This document shows, one piece after another, positions 44,226 to 56,443 of a stretch of 64,000 bases of DNA. Origin of the DNA: Xenoacremonium recifei (Eukaryota; Ascomycota; Sordariomycetes; Hypocreales; Nectriaceae); contig WOFQ01000017.1 in the NCBI GenBank assembly GCA_012184525.1, positions 496,001 to 560,000 of the forward strand. The letters are read 5' to 3'. Below the pieces are notes generated by a model, which saw only the letters and a list, made by a program, of their open reading frames with translations, was not told the origin of the DNA and did no database searches. The position numbers and the translations under genes are program-made. Position 1 is the stretch's first letter. The number at the start of each line of letters is the position of its first letter.

Positions 44226-45779
44226 ATGATCCAAACTGCGACAGAGGTCCAACTGGAGAAGCGACTCAACTACCCGTGAGCTTCTCTTCCCAAATGCGAC
44301 ACACGTCGTCTTTCATAATTAACCAGACGGAAGATGTCCGTTGTTAGAAACTCGATTTTCCAAACTCAAGCAGCTTATAGTCAAAGAAGAGCATAAAGGC
44401 CGATTGATCGACTCTTATCACCGTTTAACGAATGCCTTAGAGCAGGAAGCGAACCGCATCGCCGAGCAAGGGCCCAAGGCAATTCCGGAGATTGACTTCA
44501 ACACGGTCGAAGTCAACAATGGGCTGCTGCCGGAGGGATTAGCAAATCTCGTGAAGCAAACTGGATGTGTCATTATCAGGAACGTGGTGTCTGAGGAGCA
44601 AGCCACGAGATGGGAATCTGAGTTGCGAAGCTATACACAGCGTCATCCTAAAGTAGCAGGTTTCCCAAAGCATGACCCTCAGAACTTCAGCCTCTTCTGG
44701 ACAGCTCCTCAAGTACAAATCCGGAGCCACCCTAAGGTTCTCAAGGCAATGGGAGCAGTCAGTCAGCTTTGGCACCTGAGTAGCGATGAAACGCCCTTCG
44801 ATATGTCAAGTCAGGTAGTTTATGCCGACCGTTTCCGCATTCGACACCCTTCTCTTGGTAACTTAGTCTTGGTTGCTCTTCTTCGAAACCGGCAATTGGG
44901 TTAACGCAGCAGCAGATTCGGAATATACCTTGAATGCCCACCAAGATAGTGGTGCCATCGAGAGATGGGAAGATCCGAATTACCGCGCTTGTTATCAAGA
45001 AATCTTCGAGGGTAGATGGGAAGATTACGATGCATGGAACGCGGACCACCGCTCTGATGCAAAAACGGATCTTTATGCGACTGGAAGTGAGTTAGAATTC
45101 CAGGCCGTGATACAGGAAGGCTTATAACACTTGTCTTGCAGAATCTTGCAGCGCCTTCCGGTCCCTCCAAGGGTGGATGAGTCTGTCTCATACATCCACA
45201 GGCGAGGGCACACTCCGTCTGATACCCGAATTGAAGTTATCAACCGCTTATCAGCTCCTGCGTCCCTACTTCATCCTTGGGGAAAATTTCGATGACACAA
45301 CGCCACTCTTCCCAGGAGCTACTCCTGGCTGCCTCCAGTTTCTCCCGACACCGGAATTGCACCCTCACCTATTTCTTGAGAAAAGCATGGTAGGCATTCC
45401 TCCGGTGCGACCGGGGGACTACGTCTTCTGGCACTGCGACCTTATTCACGAGGTAGATAAGTTTCATCCGGGATCCCGCGACTCCTCGGTGAGCTACAAC
45501 GGATGTGTGCCATTGTGTCCCTACAATTTGGACAACCTATTGAAAATGCGTGAAAGCTTCTGTAAAGTCCTCCCCCCGTCAGATTTCGAGAAGTACGAGC
45601 ACGGGGAGTTAGAGAAGGACCACCAGGATCACGGTGCAAAGCGCGAGAATGTGCTATCGGATGCGGGACTGAGAGCTCTCGGTCTCGAGCCATTTGATGT
45701 TAACGCTGAGGGCCTGACTCGGGGTCAGCGCGAAATGCGGAGATTAGCCAACGAGAAGCTGGGATTTACCACAGATTAG
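44226..45779 (+). CDS. DUF1479 (YbiU-like) putative 2-oxoglutarate/Fe(II)-type oxygenase
   Basis: The exact reaction of this family is not established; the fold and metal motif suggest an oxygenase. Exons 44226-44275, 44334-44857, 44916-45086 and 45142-45779 give 460 aa. Seen: GCVIIRNVVSEEQATRWESEL, YADRFRIRHPSLDSEYTLN, AHQDSGAIERWED (HxD metal pair), SCSAFRSLQGWMSLS, GEGTLRLIPELKL, PGDYVFWHCDLIHEV (distal His) and SYNGCVPLCPYN. The second exon was started at 44334, because the AG at 44325 would shift the frame to an early stop. It is divergent from the sugar transporter and precedes a regulator in the same direction. It may act in amino-acid or betaine-related oxidation, without direct proof. 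Confidence 0.85.
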
Positions 45780-45984
45780 AAAGCAAATTCCGCAATAAAA
45801 TTGTTTCGGTTTCAAGAGAATCCAGGTCCGTGTGGATAGAGATTATCTGTATACTATACCGCTCACAGCTAGCTCGGCTAGATCCCCAGTGGCTATATCG
45901 GCAGAGACGGAGAGCTGGCCCACGAGATCCATGCCTCTAGCTTCTTTCCCCTCAATCTTCTTCCAGGTGTCGTTCCTCAGACAA

Positions 45985-47956
45985 ATGCCCATGGAGCCCT
46001 TAAACGAAGATCCTGGTCCTCGCGGCTACAGAGCCCGAAAGGTAACGAGAACCTCGGACCTTCCAACTGGCCAACGTGCTTTATCGTTGTCTCGGCCCTT
46101 GCTAACCTATGCCGCAATCAGAATCGGCCGTGTGATGCCTGCAGGAGGCGCAAGATTTGCTGCGTCAAGGAATCCAGTTCCCTGCCTTGCAATCTGTGTC
46201 AAATGCGGTCTCAACAATGCACATACCTGAGCAAGCCGAGAAAAAGGCGCCGTCAAGAGAAGGCGGGGATTACCCGCTCTAAGGCCATGCGTGCCGACTC
46301 TTCAGCACGAGAAGAGACCGGGACTCCGTCATCCTCCGATGAAGTCCACCATCTTTCTACTCTTCGGCGAAGTCTTTTAGAGCATGCCTCGGTGAACAAA
46401 ACGGCGAACACTCCAGCGGAAGAATGGATACCGCAGTTTGTCGGACTCAGCGGCGACCAAGATCCCTATGTGCTACGCCACTGTCAATTCCGCAATAACA
46501 GGTACAAGAGGCACGGGTGGGCATGCGTACGTGTCGTAGGAGAAGGAAATCTTGAGCCTACACATTTCTCAGTAAGGACCCTTGTGTTGGTTTAATTGTT
46601 CAGCGGACATGTCCCTAGCCCAAGCCGAAAGCAAGAGTCAAGGACGATAAGATCACTGACATCCCATAGGTGGTTCCTGATAGTCATCTTGATGCGTGGC
46701 CTGCTTGGTATCCAGCCTATCCTGACATTGATGTGAGCTCCTTGGACCATCAGAACATGATCCAGACCTATCTGTCTGTTGTTCACGCCTCATATCCCCT
46801 CTTGGAGCCCGCTCTCTTGAGGAAGCCACTGTCACAAATGTATCGTCCGCTCATCGGAGCGGCATATCAACTAACTCAGAATGTGATGCCAGATCTTCCC
46901 ATGACCGCAGCTGAGATAACATATCAATGGCGAGTATTTTTGTACCAAGCTCTCCCTATTGAGGCCAAACATCCCAGGCTGGAGACCCTCGAAGCAGGCT
47001 TATGTTTTATTCAACGGAAGGCCCTCATACACCGAGCACCGACAACACCAGGGCTATGGAGCGAAATTGGTAGTCTTGTCGGTGTTGGGCATGACTTGGG
47101 AATCAACGTGGACCCCACCAGCTGGGAGATTGAGGCTTCCCAGAAAAGTCGCCGTGTCCGAATAGCTTGGGCACTCTTCACTGCAGACAAGTGGGCGGCG
47201 TTGGGCCTTGGACGCCCTAGCTACATCTCCAAAGACGACTGGAGTGTTCCCATGGTGACCGAGGCTGATTTCCCAGACCCTGAGACCCCCGAAAGCGCTA
47301 AAGGTGTCTTCATCGCCATGTCTAAACTCTCGCTCATCCTCGCGGAAGTTCTACACAAGTTCTATACGATCAAGGCGCAGCACAATATCCGATTGATGTC
47401 TGCAGGGAACTTGTTAGCCTTGATGAAGCGATTCGAGCAAGAACTCGAACTTGTGTCGTGGACTACTCTTGGTCTTGAGACACCAGAACTCTCAACTTCC
47501 GATGATTCGATGCTTGACCCTACTGGCACTCTCGACCTCGCATACTATACAGTCCGGGTCGCCATCTACCGAGCAGTACTCCGGTACCTCCCCCCAGGTG
47601 AATCTTACACTGTTCGCCAAAGTGCGCGAACTGTTTTGCTAGACACTGTTGAGTTACTGAGTAACCTACGTGTTTCTCGGCTCAGGGCATTCTGGTGGTC
47701 ACCTCTCTGCGGTATCAACTTCGCCATCGTGGGGAGCTTCATGTTTAGCATGCTCCTGTCGTCTATTGACGAGACCGAGGTTGAGTTCTGGATGACAATA
47801 ATTGATCGATACAAACGTTTATTGGATCTTCAAAGCGTGAGCTTCGACATCACAAAGTTAGCAGCGCGAAGGCTGGAGTTATTAGGAGCTATCACAGACG
47901 TGGCATCGGACGAAACAGCATTCAACAATGACGAAGTATGGGGACTTTTTATGTAA
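45985..47956 (+). CDS. Zn2Cys6 transcription factor
   Basis: Exons 45985-46041, 46122-46571 and 46670-47956 give 597 aa. The zinc cluster CDACRRRKICC...LPCNLCQMRSQQC begins five residues into exon 2 and is followed by a basic SKPRKRRRQEK run. The middle domain shows YLSVVHASYPLLEP, RPLIGAAYQLTQ, SRRVRIAWALFTADKWAALGLG, RPSYISKDDWSVP. The first exon (19 codons) is short; its ATG at 45985 is followed by a second in frame at 45991. It lies 205 bp after the DUF1479 gene in the same direction, and the next gene is an amidase facing it. Target genes are unknown. Confidence 0.85.
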
Positions 47957-48053
47957 CGAAATAATACTCCTATTTCCCTCCAAAGTAAAATTTCTCTGAA
48001 AATTAAGGCACCAGCGTATGAGACCTCGATGATCAATCTTCTCTTCTGGGTCC

Positions 48054-49873
48054 TCATAAACACTTTTCAACCATTTTTAGGATTCCAATCAGCTTTTCTT
48101 CTTGCAATCTTCGGCACACTACTTGGACGCCAACAGACCCATCTTTAAAAACTTCCGGGTTTGTATAGATTTCCTTCATTTCTCGATCGCCTAAGTCGTA
48201 CGGGAATCTCACCTCCTCAATCCGCGGGTAAGGCTCTGTGTCATACCATGAAGGTAAAGCAATATCAAGGTCCAGATCCGTTCTTGTTACTGGAACGCAG
48301 CCGGTAGCATAGTCTAGCATGTTGTAGACTGTGGCATAACTGTTGCTGACGTATTGCCCATGCGGTGGTGCTGGATGTGCCACTGAGGGAACGACAATAG
48401 CGTCGAGGCCGTAGGATATCCAGAGCTCATTATACTCGGCCACGAGCTTCCCACGCTCTAGATGATTCGCAAAAACTTCCTCCGTAGATAGATATGAGGC
48501 TGGAGACCCAGTGGCCGTTCGTGGTACAACGGGTTCACCTGAAGCTTGGAGGTGGCGGCATACATTGTAACCTCCGGACTGGACGTTTGACTTCATGGTG
48601 CATGCTAATGCCCGTTGATGTATCATTTTGATCTGTTCCACTGGGAGGTCTTTCAACATGTGTCCTGCCGCTCTTAGTTTCTCTGATATCTCTCTCATAG
48701 CGCGCTGTATCAATTGGTCTTGTTAGCCACTGAGCTAAGATTGCAAGACTTTCCACGCAAGTTGTTACTGTGCCTACCTGTACTGGTGGTGTAGGTCTAA
48801 TAACACCATCGTCCCATATTACTCCGATAACCTGCGGTTCTCTGGCTTCCTCTGCGAGTTCATCATTCCAAGGCATTGGAATGCAGCTGGGGTCATAATT
48901 CCATGGTTTGCTGGAGAGCTGAGCTTTCAACCAGAGTTCCATTGATGATACCGAGTGGGCCATAGGGCCCAGTCCAGCATAACAAGACTCATTGCCATCA
49001 CGAGGCGTTTGTATTCCACCTGCCGGAATTCTTCCTTTTGAACACTTCAAACCCCCTAGATTTTGTCAGCTTTAATCTACACCTTTTTTAAGATGCAAGG
49101 CACCACAACGTACAAACGCCACAAAATGAGGATGGCAGCCTGATGCTTCCTCCTCCGTCTGTGCCCGTTGCAAGAATGCTACCTCTAGCAGCTAGAAGTG
49201 CGGCCTCACCGCCGCTACTTCCTCCAGCTGAAAGATCCAGGTTGAATGGATTCCTCGTGGTTCCAAAAACATTGTTAATGCTTTCCACCATTAACAAAGC
49301 CTGGCTCACGTTAGTTTTCACATATAACACGGCTCCTGACTGCAGCAAGCCTCTTGTAACTGAACTATTCCTGCGGGCGATATTAGGAATCCAGGAAACA
49401 AGCCCAGATGTTGTTGGAACACCTTCTATGTCATAGCAGTCCTTGATAGAGACGGGCAGCCCATGCAGGGTGCCAAATACTTTGCCCTCACGTTCGAGAT
49501 AATCATCAAGCCATGTCGCGCGTTCAATTGCTCGATCGTAAAATATCTCCGTCAGACAGTTGGTGGTCTGCTGCGCAATGCTCGCACGCTTGCAAAACGC
49601 CTCTGTCACTTGGACGGATGAATAACGCCGGGACCTAATGCGCTCAAGAAGCACAACGGCGTCTTTAATGTCTGTAATCTCCAGGTCCAAAGGGCTTAAG
49701 ATTCCACTGCTCAAAACAGCTGGGTCGGAAGGAAGCAGCTGACAGTTGCTGGCTTTTTGGCTTAATTCTGCAGGCAGCAAATGATGATGGGGAATAGACT
49801 TAAACAGTTGCTCCCGTTTGGTTGCAGCAGCTGTCTTCCAATCCGCGATGGGGAACGGTGGCTCTGGGGCCAT
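48054..49873 (-). CDS. Amidase signature family hydrolase (acetamidase-like)
   Basis: Hydrolyses an amide to acid and ammonia with a Ser-cisSer-Lys triad. Minus-strand exons 49114-49873, 48778-49055 and 48054-48704 give 562 aa. Seen: GTLHGLPVSIKDCYD (catalytic Lys), NPFNLDLSAGGSSGGEAAL (cis-Ser in GGSSGG), and GTDGGGSIRLPSSFCGVWG (nucleophile Ser), then LKCSKGRIPAGG, RAMREISEKLRAAGH and SYATVYNMLDYATGCVPVT, as in fungal acetamidases. Both introns restore motifs. It is divergent from a second amidase gene; the two proteins belong to different branches. It probably provides nitrogen from amides. Confidence 0.9.
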
Positions 49874-50267
49874 TGTGGTGCCGTTGTTGAAACTGAGATG
49901 GAAGATGTATGAGTTCTCCAACGTAAGCTGCTGATTCAAATTTCACTTTCTCGTAGGTGGACACACGTCCTGACTTTTGTGTCATCAGATTGGCCCGTTT
50001 GCGGCGCAACATTTGGTGGCTTTGCCTCGGCCGCGGCGCAAACCTCTCGACGGCGCAGAGGAAGCGGGGACAAACCCCGCGGTTAAATCCTAATACATCG
50101 AGGCCAAGGCACCTAGACCATGAAACAATCTCCCAATTTGACAAATCGTCACTATCATTCAGATCAAAACATCGGTGTTTGCCGATACTAATATTGCCCT
50201 CCCAAGGTCTTGACTCTGCTATAGTGTTACACCAATTGTCCATGAAGTCCTGCCACCAGTTTTTCTC
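49874..50267. promoter_or_regulatory. Divergent promoter shared by two amidase genes
   Basis: 394 bp between start codons at 49873 (minus) and 50268 (plus). No GATAA cluster or clear palindrome was noticed. A short distance and matching products suggest co-regulation. Confidence 0.4.
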
Positions 50268-51756
50268 ATGGATTCATACTTACTGACGGCTACTGAGGTT
50301 CTTGCCAAGTTCCAGGACAACTCACTGACTGTGGAACAATATGCACAATCTTTGTTGGAGCGGATAAAACAGCGAGATCCACTGATTAAAGCCTGGGTAC
50401 ACATCGACACGGAACGCGTGCTCGAGCAGGCTCGGTTCCTCGACAACGTGCCTAAAGAGAAACGTGGCCCCCTACATGGCATCGCAGTAGCTGTGAAAGA
50501 CGTGATATATACCAAAGGTAGGTCCACGTTGACCCATGCAATGGATGCTGAATGTCTAAGTATTTGGAAAGGCCTGCCGACACAGCATAACTCTCTTATC
50601 TACAAAGGAGATGCCCCTGAAGTGGATGCCGGCGTGATAACAATCCTAAAATCGGCTGGAGCACTCATTTTGGGTGAGTCGCATTCTTTTCCACTGTTAT
50701 AAGGACTACGTGCTCTTGCTCATACGCGTCCTAGGCAAGACTACTACAACTGAGTTTGCCTCAACCAGGTTCGGTCCCCAGACTTGCAACCCGCATGACT
50801 TACTTCGCACGCCTGGCGGATCGTCTTCCGGATCAGCAGCAGCTGTCAGTGACTTTCAAGCCACAATAGCGCTTGGAACCCAGACTGGCGGGAGCACCAT
50901 TCGCCCGGCTTCATACACCGGTATATATTCCTTCAAACCAACGTGGAATTCGGTCACCAGAGAGGGCATCAAGTTCTCTGCTGTTATCTACGACACTGTA
51001 GGACTCTTTGCTCGTTCCGCCAACGACCTTGACCTTCTGGCAAATGTCTTTGCACTGGAAGATGATGTTCCCACTCCTGGCAACTTCTCTGTCCGGGGCA
51101 GCAGATTCGCTATTGTGCGGACGCCTGTCTGGTCTGAGGCTGGTCCCGGAACAATAGCTGCTTTGGATAATGCCTGCAAACTGTTGAGAAAGCACGGCGC
51201 CGAAGTTGAAGAAGTAGTTCTGCCATCAGAATTCGATAAAATGCCGGAGTGGTACTGGACCGTGTTGCTCAGTGAAGGGAGAACAAACTTCCTTCCCGAG
51301 TATCGAACGAATAAAAACCACCTTCATGAAACCCTCGTTGACCAAGTTGAGAACCGCACAAGGATATCGCACGCCAGTCAATTGACTGCGTCCGACGGCA
51401 TTGCTAGTCTCAGGCCCGTGATCGATAAGACCGCAAAACAATTCGCCGCCATTATTACTCCAAGTGTGCCGGACATTGCCCCTCTGGGCCAAGCGACGAC
51501 TGGGAATCAGGTCTTCAACAATATGTGGACGGTAGGCCCCTGACAATTTCCAAAGCAACAGCGCGTTGCAGAAGCGGTCAACTAACTGTTCAATAAGGCC
51601 TTACACGTGCCGGTTATCAATATTCCAGGATTCAGAGGTGAGGCAAATATGCCGATTGGTATATCTTTGGTAACAGCAAGATATTGTGACCGGCATCTCC
51701 TACAGGTTGCAAAGGCAGTCGCGGAAATATTCGAACACGCCGAATCGGATGACTAG
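50268..51756 (+). CDS. Amidase signature family hydrolase
   Basis: Exons 50268-50517, 50572-50673, 50735-51531 and 51598-51756 give 435 aa, shorter than the neighbouring amidase and nearer to bacterial-type amidases. Seen: GPLHGIAVAVKDVIYT (catalytic Lys), GLPTQHNSLIYKG, GALILGKTTTTEFAS, TPGGSSSGSAAAVSD (cis-Ser), GTQTGGSTIRPASYTGIYS (nucleophile Ser) and, at the end, HVPVINIPGF with MPIGISLVTARYCD. All three triad residues are in place. The first intron is a multiple of three, so an unspliced reading stays open; the motif order shows it is removed. Likely role: amide hydrolysis for nitrogen use. Substrate unknown. Confidence 0.9.
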
Positions 51757-51901
51757 AAGACCTTAGAGTTTTGGACCGAGCAATACTAAACGTACTTTCT
51801 CGGGATCATATTTACATCTCTTCGGAGTTTAGACAATCACAAATTGACTGATATCATTGACGAATGCGTTTCAATATATATATAGGGATGTGGATACAAG
51901 T

Positions 51902-52486
51902 TCAACTGTCTCTAACAGCGGGCTTGGTCAGCCGGAGATACCTTCCCCTGCGCCATACATACAGCAATATTAGACCGGTGAAAAAAAGAGAGACCGTGGA
52001 GAGTCCGATGAGAACGTGTAGCTGCTGCCGCGCAGCCCCGTTACCAATCAAACGTTGTCGTCCGTCAACTTTCACCTTACACCATTCGATGTGAATCCAG
52101 TGGCCGTTCCCGTCACTTGTCAGAACCTCGTCCCAGCCATCGGCTTCGGCACATTGAAGCCAAGCCTTTGGATCTCCTGATGCTGGGGAATAAACGACGT
52201 TCTGGTCCCAGTAAGATAGCACAGCGATAGCAGCAATCCAACCAGCGGCGCAGAGCCCGTCAAGTCCGATGACAGCCCAAATGGAGTATGGAAGGGGCGT
52301 GTAAACAGAAATAGTGGTATAGATCTGAACGCCCATTGCCAGGCCGGCAATTGCAACAGTGACAATCTCTGCCGCCACTTTGTCCATTTCACGTGGCGTA
52401 ATAGCCCCGTAGGCCATAATTGCTATCAAGTTGGCGAAGAGGACGATGCGTAGGACAACCGCGCCCGTCTTGGAGGTTTTGCGCAT
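51902..52486 (-). CDS. Four-helix membrane protein, MARVEL-like topology
   Basis: Family not recognised with certainty. An intronless frame of 194 aa from the first ATG at 52486. Four hydrophobic helices: VVLRIVLFANLIAIMAYGAI, AAEIVTVAIAGLAMGVQIYT, IWAVIGLDGLCAAGWIAAIA and VLIGLSTVSLFFTGLILLY, with a long loop between helices 3 and 4 (about 60 residues, Cys and Trp-rich) and a basic C-terminus (WRRGRYLRLTK). This layout matches fungal MARVEL-type proteins of the plasma membrane, though any tetraspanning family is possible. Confidence 0.7.
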   Translation of the reverse strand: MRKTSKTGAVVLRIVLFANLIAIMAYGAITPREMDKVAAEIVTVAIAGLAMGVQIYTTISVYTPLPYSIWAVIGLDGLCAAGWIAAIAVLSYWDQNVVYSPASGDPKAWLQCAEADGWDEVLTSDGNGHWIHIEWCKVKVDGRQRLIGNGAARQQLHVLIGLSTVSLFFTGLILLYVWRRGRYLRLTKPAVRDS

Positions 52487-53243
52487 TGGGACTTTTGCGT
52501 GTTGATGTAACGAGAGATGATGACGATTTTGAGGATATAAGGTGCACAACAAATGAGAGATTAAAAGCTTTCAGTGTACTCCGTAAATGCCATCGAGCTG
52601 ATGATTGCCTTGGCTTTGACGGACCCGCGTGGATCCTAATTACAGTGCCACATCAACACTATCGATGCTCAAGGAGTGAAGGAACAATGAACTGGATTTA
52701 TACTACCTGTAAATCTCTCCCGCTTCGGTTCCGAAACCAGTTGATCTTCACTGCCCCGAGATCTAGTCCTCCAAGCATATCTCGATTGTTTGTATTATCA
52801 TCCTTGGCATGTAACTCATTCGCGCAAAGCCGTGTCTCATTTCTCAAAAAAATTCGGGAACAGGAACCCCCACCACAGTGCGCGGAGGAAGTACCCAAAC
52901 AGGTTAGTCTTGTCCGTCTTGCATTCCAGTGTTTCTCTTGACTCTCGAATCACTACAGGGTAGGTATATTTGTCACTGTTTCTTCAGAACTCAACAAGAC
53001 CGTGACAATTAGGAGCGTACGGGTGGTAAAGGAAAGTTCAAAGACTATCTAAAGTCCTAGTTCTCTGTCATCCAAGTGCCTAATATATTTTGTGTGCGGC
53101 GCGCGCCGTGATAAAGAGACACCAAATGCGAACTATGTTCTTCAAAATGAGAAGATCCCAGCGTTAGATGAACACAATGATACCAAGCAGCACCAATTAC
53201 TATCACGTTTTGCATCGGCTCGCTACACGCAGTCCTGAAATAT
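52487..53243. other. Intergenic region, one doubtful small frame
   Basis: 757 bp. A plus-strand frame from an ATG at 52687 would give a small basic protein ending near 52940 (contains FLKKIREQEPPPQCAEEVPK); no family or expression signal supports it, so it is not called. Confidence 0.4.
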
Positions 53244-53993
53244 TTAAATGATTTCTTCAAAATCAGAATTCCGAAATGTTACCTTCAAGCTATGACCTCC
53301 CGACTTGTTCTCTGGGTCGGGTCTCGCTGCAAAGAGGCCAATTAAGATATCATCGCCCAAATCGCCGTGGTCAATAAAGACCCAAGGCACCTTTCGGACA
53401 AGCACTCTCTGGGTTCCCTTTACCATCCAAATCATAAGCGCGTTTTTAAACCTGGTCAACTCTACTGTTACTGCCACGATTTGTCCGATCTGGCACTGCA
53501 TTGGCACCAGACTCCAGTCACACCAGCCATTTCTAGCTTTTCCCACGATACTAAGATATGGCAAGCCATCATTGACCTCAACCCCGACCTTAACCCAAGC
53601 CGGGTGAGAATCAGGATCGCCAGCATTCAACTCATCAGGGTTTGGGTTCTTGATTGCCGGGATAGCAAGCAGTATGCCGCCTTGATCGAACTGCAACAGC
53701 CACGAAGCAGACACTGTTGTTCTAGCGAGCTTGAACGATTTTTTCCCAATGCGTTTGCAGATGATCGGAGCTGTGAAGACGTGGAGTTCTGGTGGCCCAG
53801 GGGCAGCGTAAATATCGGACTTCGGGGGGGCCGACAAACTGACGTTAGATGAATCCGACAACGCGTTATCGCGCGCAGAGGTCGTCACATGGTTAACCTC
53901 AATAAATGATTGCATTTTGGTTTCATTCAAAAGACGTGAATATGATTTTGTCCTGTTGGAGGGAGGGATAGTGACGGCCAGCAAAGAACCCAT
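53244..53993 (-). CDS. DUF1349 protein (concanavalin-like fold), unknown function
   Basis: An intronless 249-aa protein from the first ATG at 53993. The pattern SAPPKSDIYAAPGP, ASWLLQFDQGGILLAI, PAWVKVGVEVNDGLPYLSIV, WCDWSLVP and DDILIGLFAARPDPEN fits the DUF1349 family, which has a beta-sandwich fold like that of concanavalin-type glucanases and often lacks proven enzyme activity. There is no signal peptide, so it is probably cytosolic. It lies beside, and divergent from, the BVMO gene. Confidence 0.78.
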   Translation of the reverse strand: MGSLLAVTIPPSNRTKSYSRLLNETKMQSFIEVNHVTTSARDNALSDSSNVSLSAPPKSDIYAAPGPPELHVFTAPIICKRIGKKSFKLARTTVSASWLLQFDQGGILLAIPAIKNPNPDELNAGDPDSHPAWVKVGVEVNDGLPYLSIVGKARNGWCDWSLVPMQCQIGQIVAVTVELTRFKNALMIWMVKGTQRVLVRKVPWVFIDHGDLGDDILIGLFAARPDPENKSGGHSLKVTFRNSDFEEII

Positions 53994-54387
53994 CGGTGCA
54001 ATTAGGTCCCCCAATCTCGGGACCTAGCGACCTGAACAGACCAGATCACAGCGGCCAAGTCCCCTCAAGACAGCGCCGAGATAACTGTGATAGCTAAGGC
54101 GTATCACTGGATTGCCATTGGCCTATCCCGCCGACACTAACCCCCCAGCATTATCTCCTCGGCTTTAGCAACCAATCCAATCATCTAGGATCCTTTAGTG
54201 CTACTTGCTGGCTAATCGCGATGTTGCATTATCGGCCGCACGGTTGTGAACTTTACGTGGGATGAAAAGGTCAGTTGCGAAGCAAGCCCCGTGTCGCTTT
54301 GCCGATCAACGAGAACAAGGTTATCCTGAAATCTCGGACAGACCAACACTCCCAAATATCTGAGCAAATTTGGCCAACGAAGTAGCC
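53994..54387. promoter_or_regulatory. Divergent promoter, DUF1349 / BVMO
   Basis: 394 bp between start codons. Two CGGCCG-type GC-rich sites (near 54048 and 54234) are seen. No stronger signal. Confidence 0.35.
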
Positions 54388-56163
54388 ATGGTGGCCAGCC
54401 CTTTTGTGAATGGCGCCTCTGCGCGGCCCAGTGCGTACGAAGTCTTGGAGAAGCCGCTTGGTGCCGCAAGACCAGTTCGCATCATTATAATCGGCGCCGG
54501 TGCAAGTGGTCTCAATGTAGCCCGGAACGTCAAGGAACACATGCAGAATGTTTCGCTACAAATTTACGAGAAAAACAACGATGTTGGAGGAACCTGGCTC
54601 GAAAATCAGTATCCCGGCTGCGGTTGCGATATCCCCAGCCATAATTACCAGTATTCTTGGGAGCCCAAGCAAGGTTGGGCTAAATACTACTCCCCACAGC
54701 CAGAAATTCTTGACTACTTCCAAGGCGCTGCTAAGAAGCATGGGCTCGTGCAGTACATCAAATTCCAACACAAGGTTACGAAGGCCGTCTGGCATGAGGA
54801 TGACGCGGTGTGGAAGTTTGCCGTCGAGAACTTGCAGACAGGGGAAGTTACTGAAGACTATGGCCACTACTTCATTAACGCTTCCGGATACCTCAACAAC
54901 TGGAAATGGCCTAGTATTCCTGGTCTGCTTGACTTTAAAGGAGACTTGCTTCATAGCGCAGCGTGGAATTCCGAGGTTGATGTGAAAGACAAGCACGTTG
55001 CTGTGATTGGATACGGATCGAGCGGTATTCAACTGGTAACTGCGATTCAGCCCGAAGTCGGGCACCTGACTACATTTATCAGAGGCCCAACGGTAAGTTT
55101 GTCAGTGATTCTCTCTTCTTTGCTCTTTTCCTGACTATTGCCTATGTAGTGGATTACGGCTGGTTTCGGAAGTAAATATGCAGCTCCAGGAGGGCAGAAC
55201 TTCGATTACACGGCCGAGCAGAAGAGCAAGTTCGAGAAGAACCCGGAAGAATATCTTGCTTATAGAAAGGGGATTGAACATGAGCTGGCTTGCCGATTCA
55301 AGATGTTACATGCTGACTCACCCCAGCAGGCGGAAGCCGTCAGGTTCTCAACCGAGGACATGCTTCGACGACTCGGCCCAAACAGCGAGCTGGCTGATTT
55401 CATAATCCCAAGCTTCCCCGTTGGATGTCGGCGCCCGTCTCCTGGAAATGGATACCTGGAGGCATTATCTAGGGACAACGTGACCGTCATTACCGGGACA
55501 GAAATATCTCGGGTAGAGGCTGATGGCTTAGTGCTTGCTTCTGGGGAGAAAGTGGTTTGTGATGCGATAATATGTGCGACTGGATTTGATCTCTCCTTCA
55601 AGCCGAGGTTCCCAATTGTCGGACGCGGAGGAATTGATCTACGTGATGCGTGGACTGAGCGACCTACGGCATACTTGTCAATGACACCTGCAAATATGCC
55701 CAACTACTTCATGTTTCTGGGTCCTAACGCACCGGTCGGTCACGGCTCGGCAATCCCGATCATCGAGCACTTAACAAAGTACATGTTGAAGATGATATAC
55801 AAGTCACAGGTAGAATATTATACCTCATTTTGCCCCAAGGAAGCAGCCATCACTGAGTTCACGGAGCACTCGGACACCTTTTTACCTCGCACGGCATGGG
55901 CTGGAAAATGTCGCAGTTGGTTCAAAAACGGAAAGGAAACTGGACCAGTCACGGCGCTACACCCTGGGAGCAGACTGCACTGGTTTCATACGCTCAAGGA
56001 ACCGAGGTATGAGGATTGGGACTGGAAAACGCGCAGTATTAATAGGTGGGAATACCTGGGTAACGGCTTCAGCGTGATGGAGGAAGAGGGTCAAGATCTT
56101 ACATGGTATTTTGACGAGCCTGAGAAGGAGTATGAGTGCTTTGTGTATCAAACCCCTTTATAG
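54388..56163 (+). CDS. Baeyer-Villiger-type flavin monooxygenase
   Basis: FAD- and NADPH-dependent insertion of one oxygen atom into a ketone (class B monooxygenase). Exons 54388-55092 and 55150-56163 give 572 aa. Seen: GAGASG (about residues 36-41), GGTWLENQYPGCGCDIPSH, the BVMO fingerprint FKGDLLHSAAW (183-193, FxGxxxHxxxW), second dinucleotide site GYGSSG (208-213), and ATGFDLSF. The C-terminal 250 residues carry a long variable part (WFKNGKETGPVTALHPGS, EYLGNGFSVMEEEGQDLTWY) common in fungal BVMOs. The start at 54388 has a strong context (GCCATGG). No polyketide or terpene core gene lies nearby, so a catabolic role is as likely as biosynthesis. Confidence 0.9.
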
Positions 56164-56443
56164 GTGGCGGATCAGACAGGCCAATGTTGATCATAGTTTT
56201 GGTACGTGATGAATACAGATATGATCGTTAGATGGAGGACTGGCAAGACAACATAGACGTTAACCTTGGGTGATCAACCGAGAAATTAATAATAACAATT
56301 TAAAACGCTGCTGACGAATTCTCTGTTGTCCCATGTGCAATTGTGAAAATGGGCAGAGTCAGTGCTAACATCACTAATTCAAGCAGAAAGGTCTGAACAA
56401 GATATACGATTTTCATATCTTTTCAGAGAGAAGCTTGGGCTTC

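Noticed and set aside
52687..52941. Small basic protein frame starting with an ATG
   Set aside because: No recognised family, no clear splice or promoter support; may be chance.
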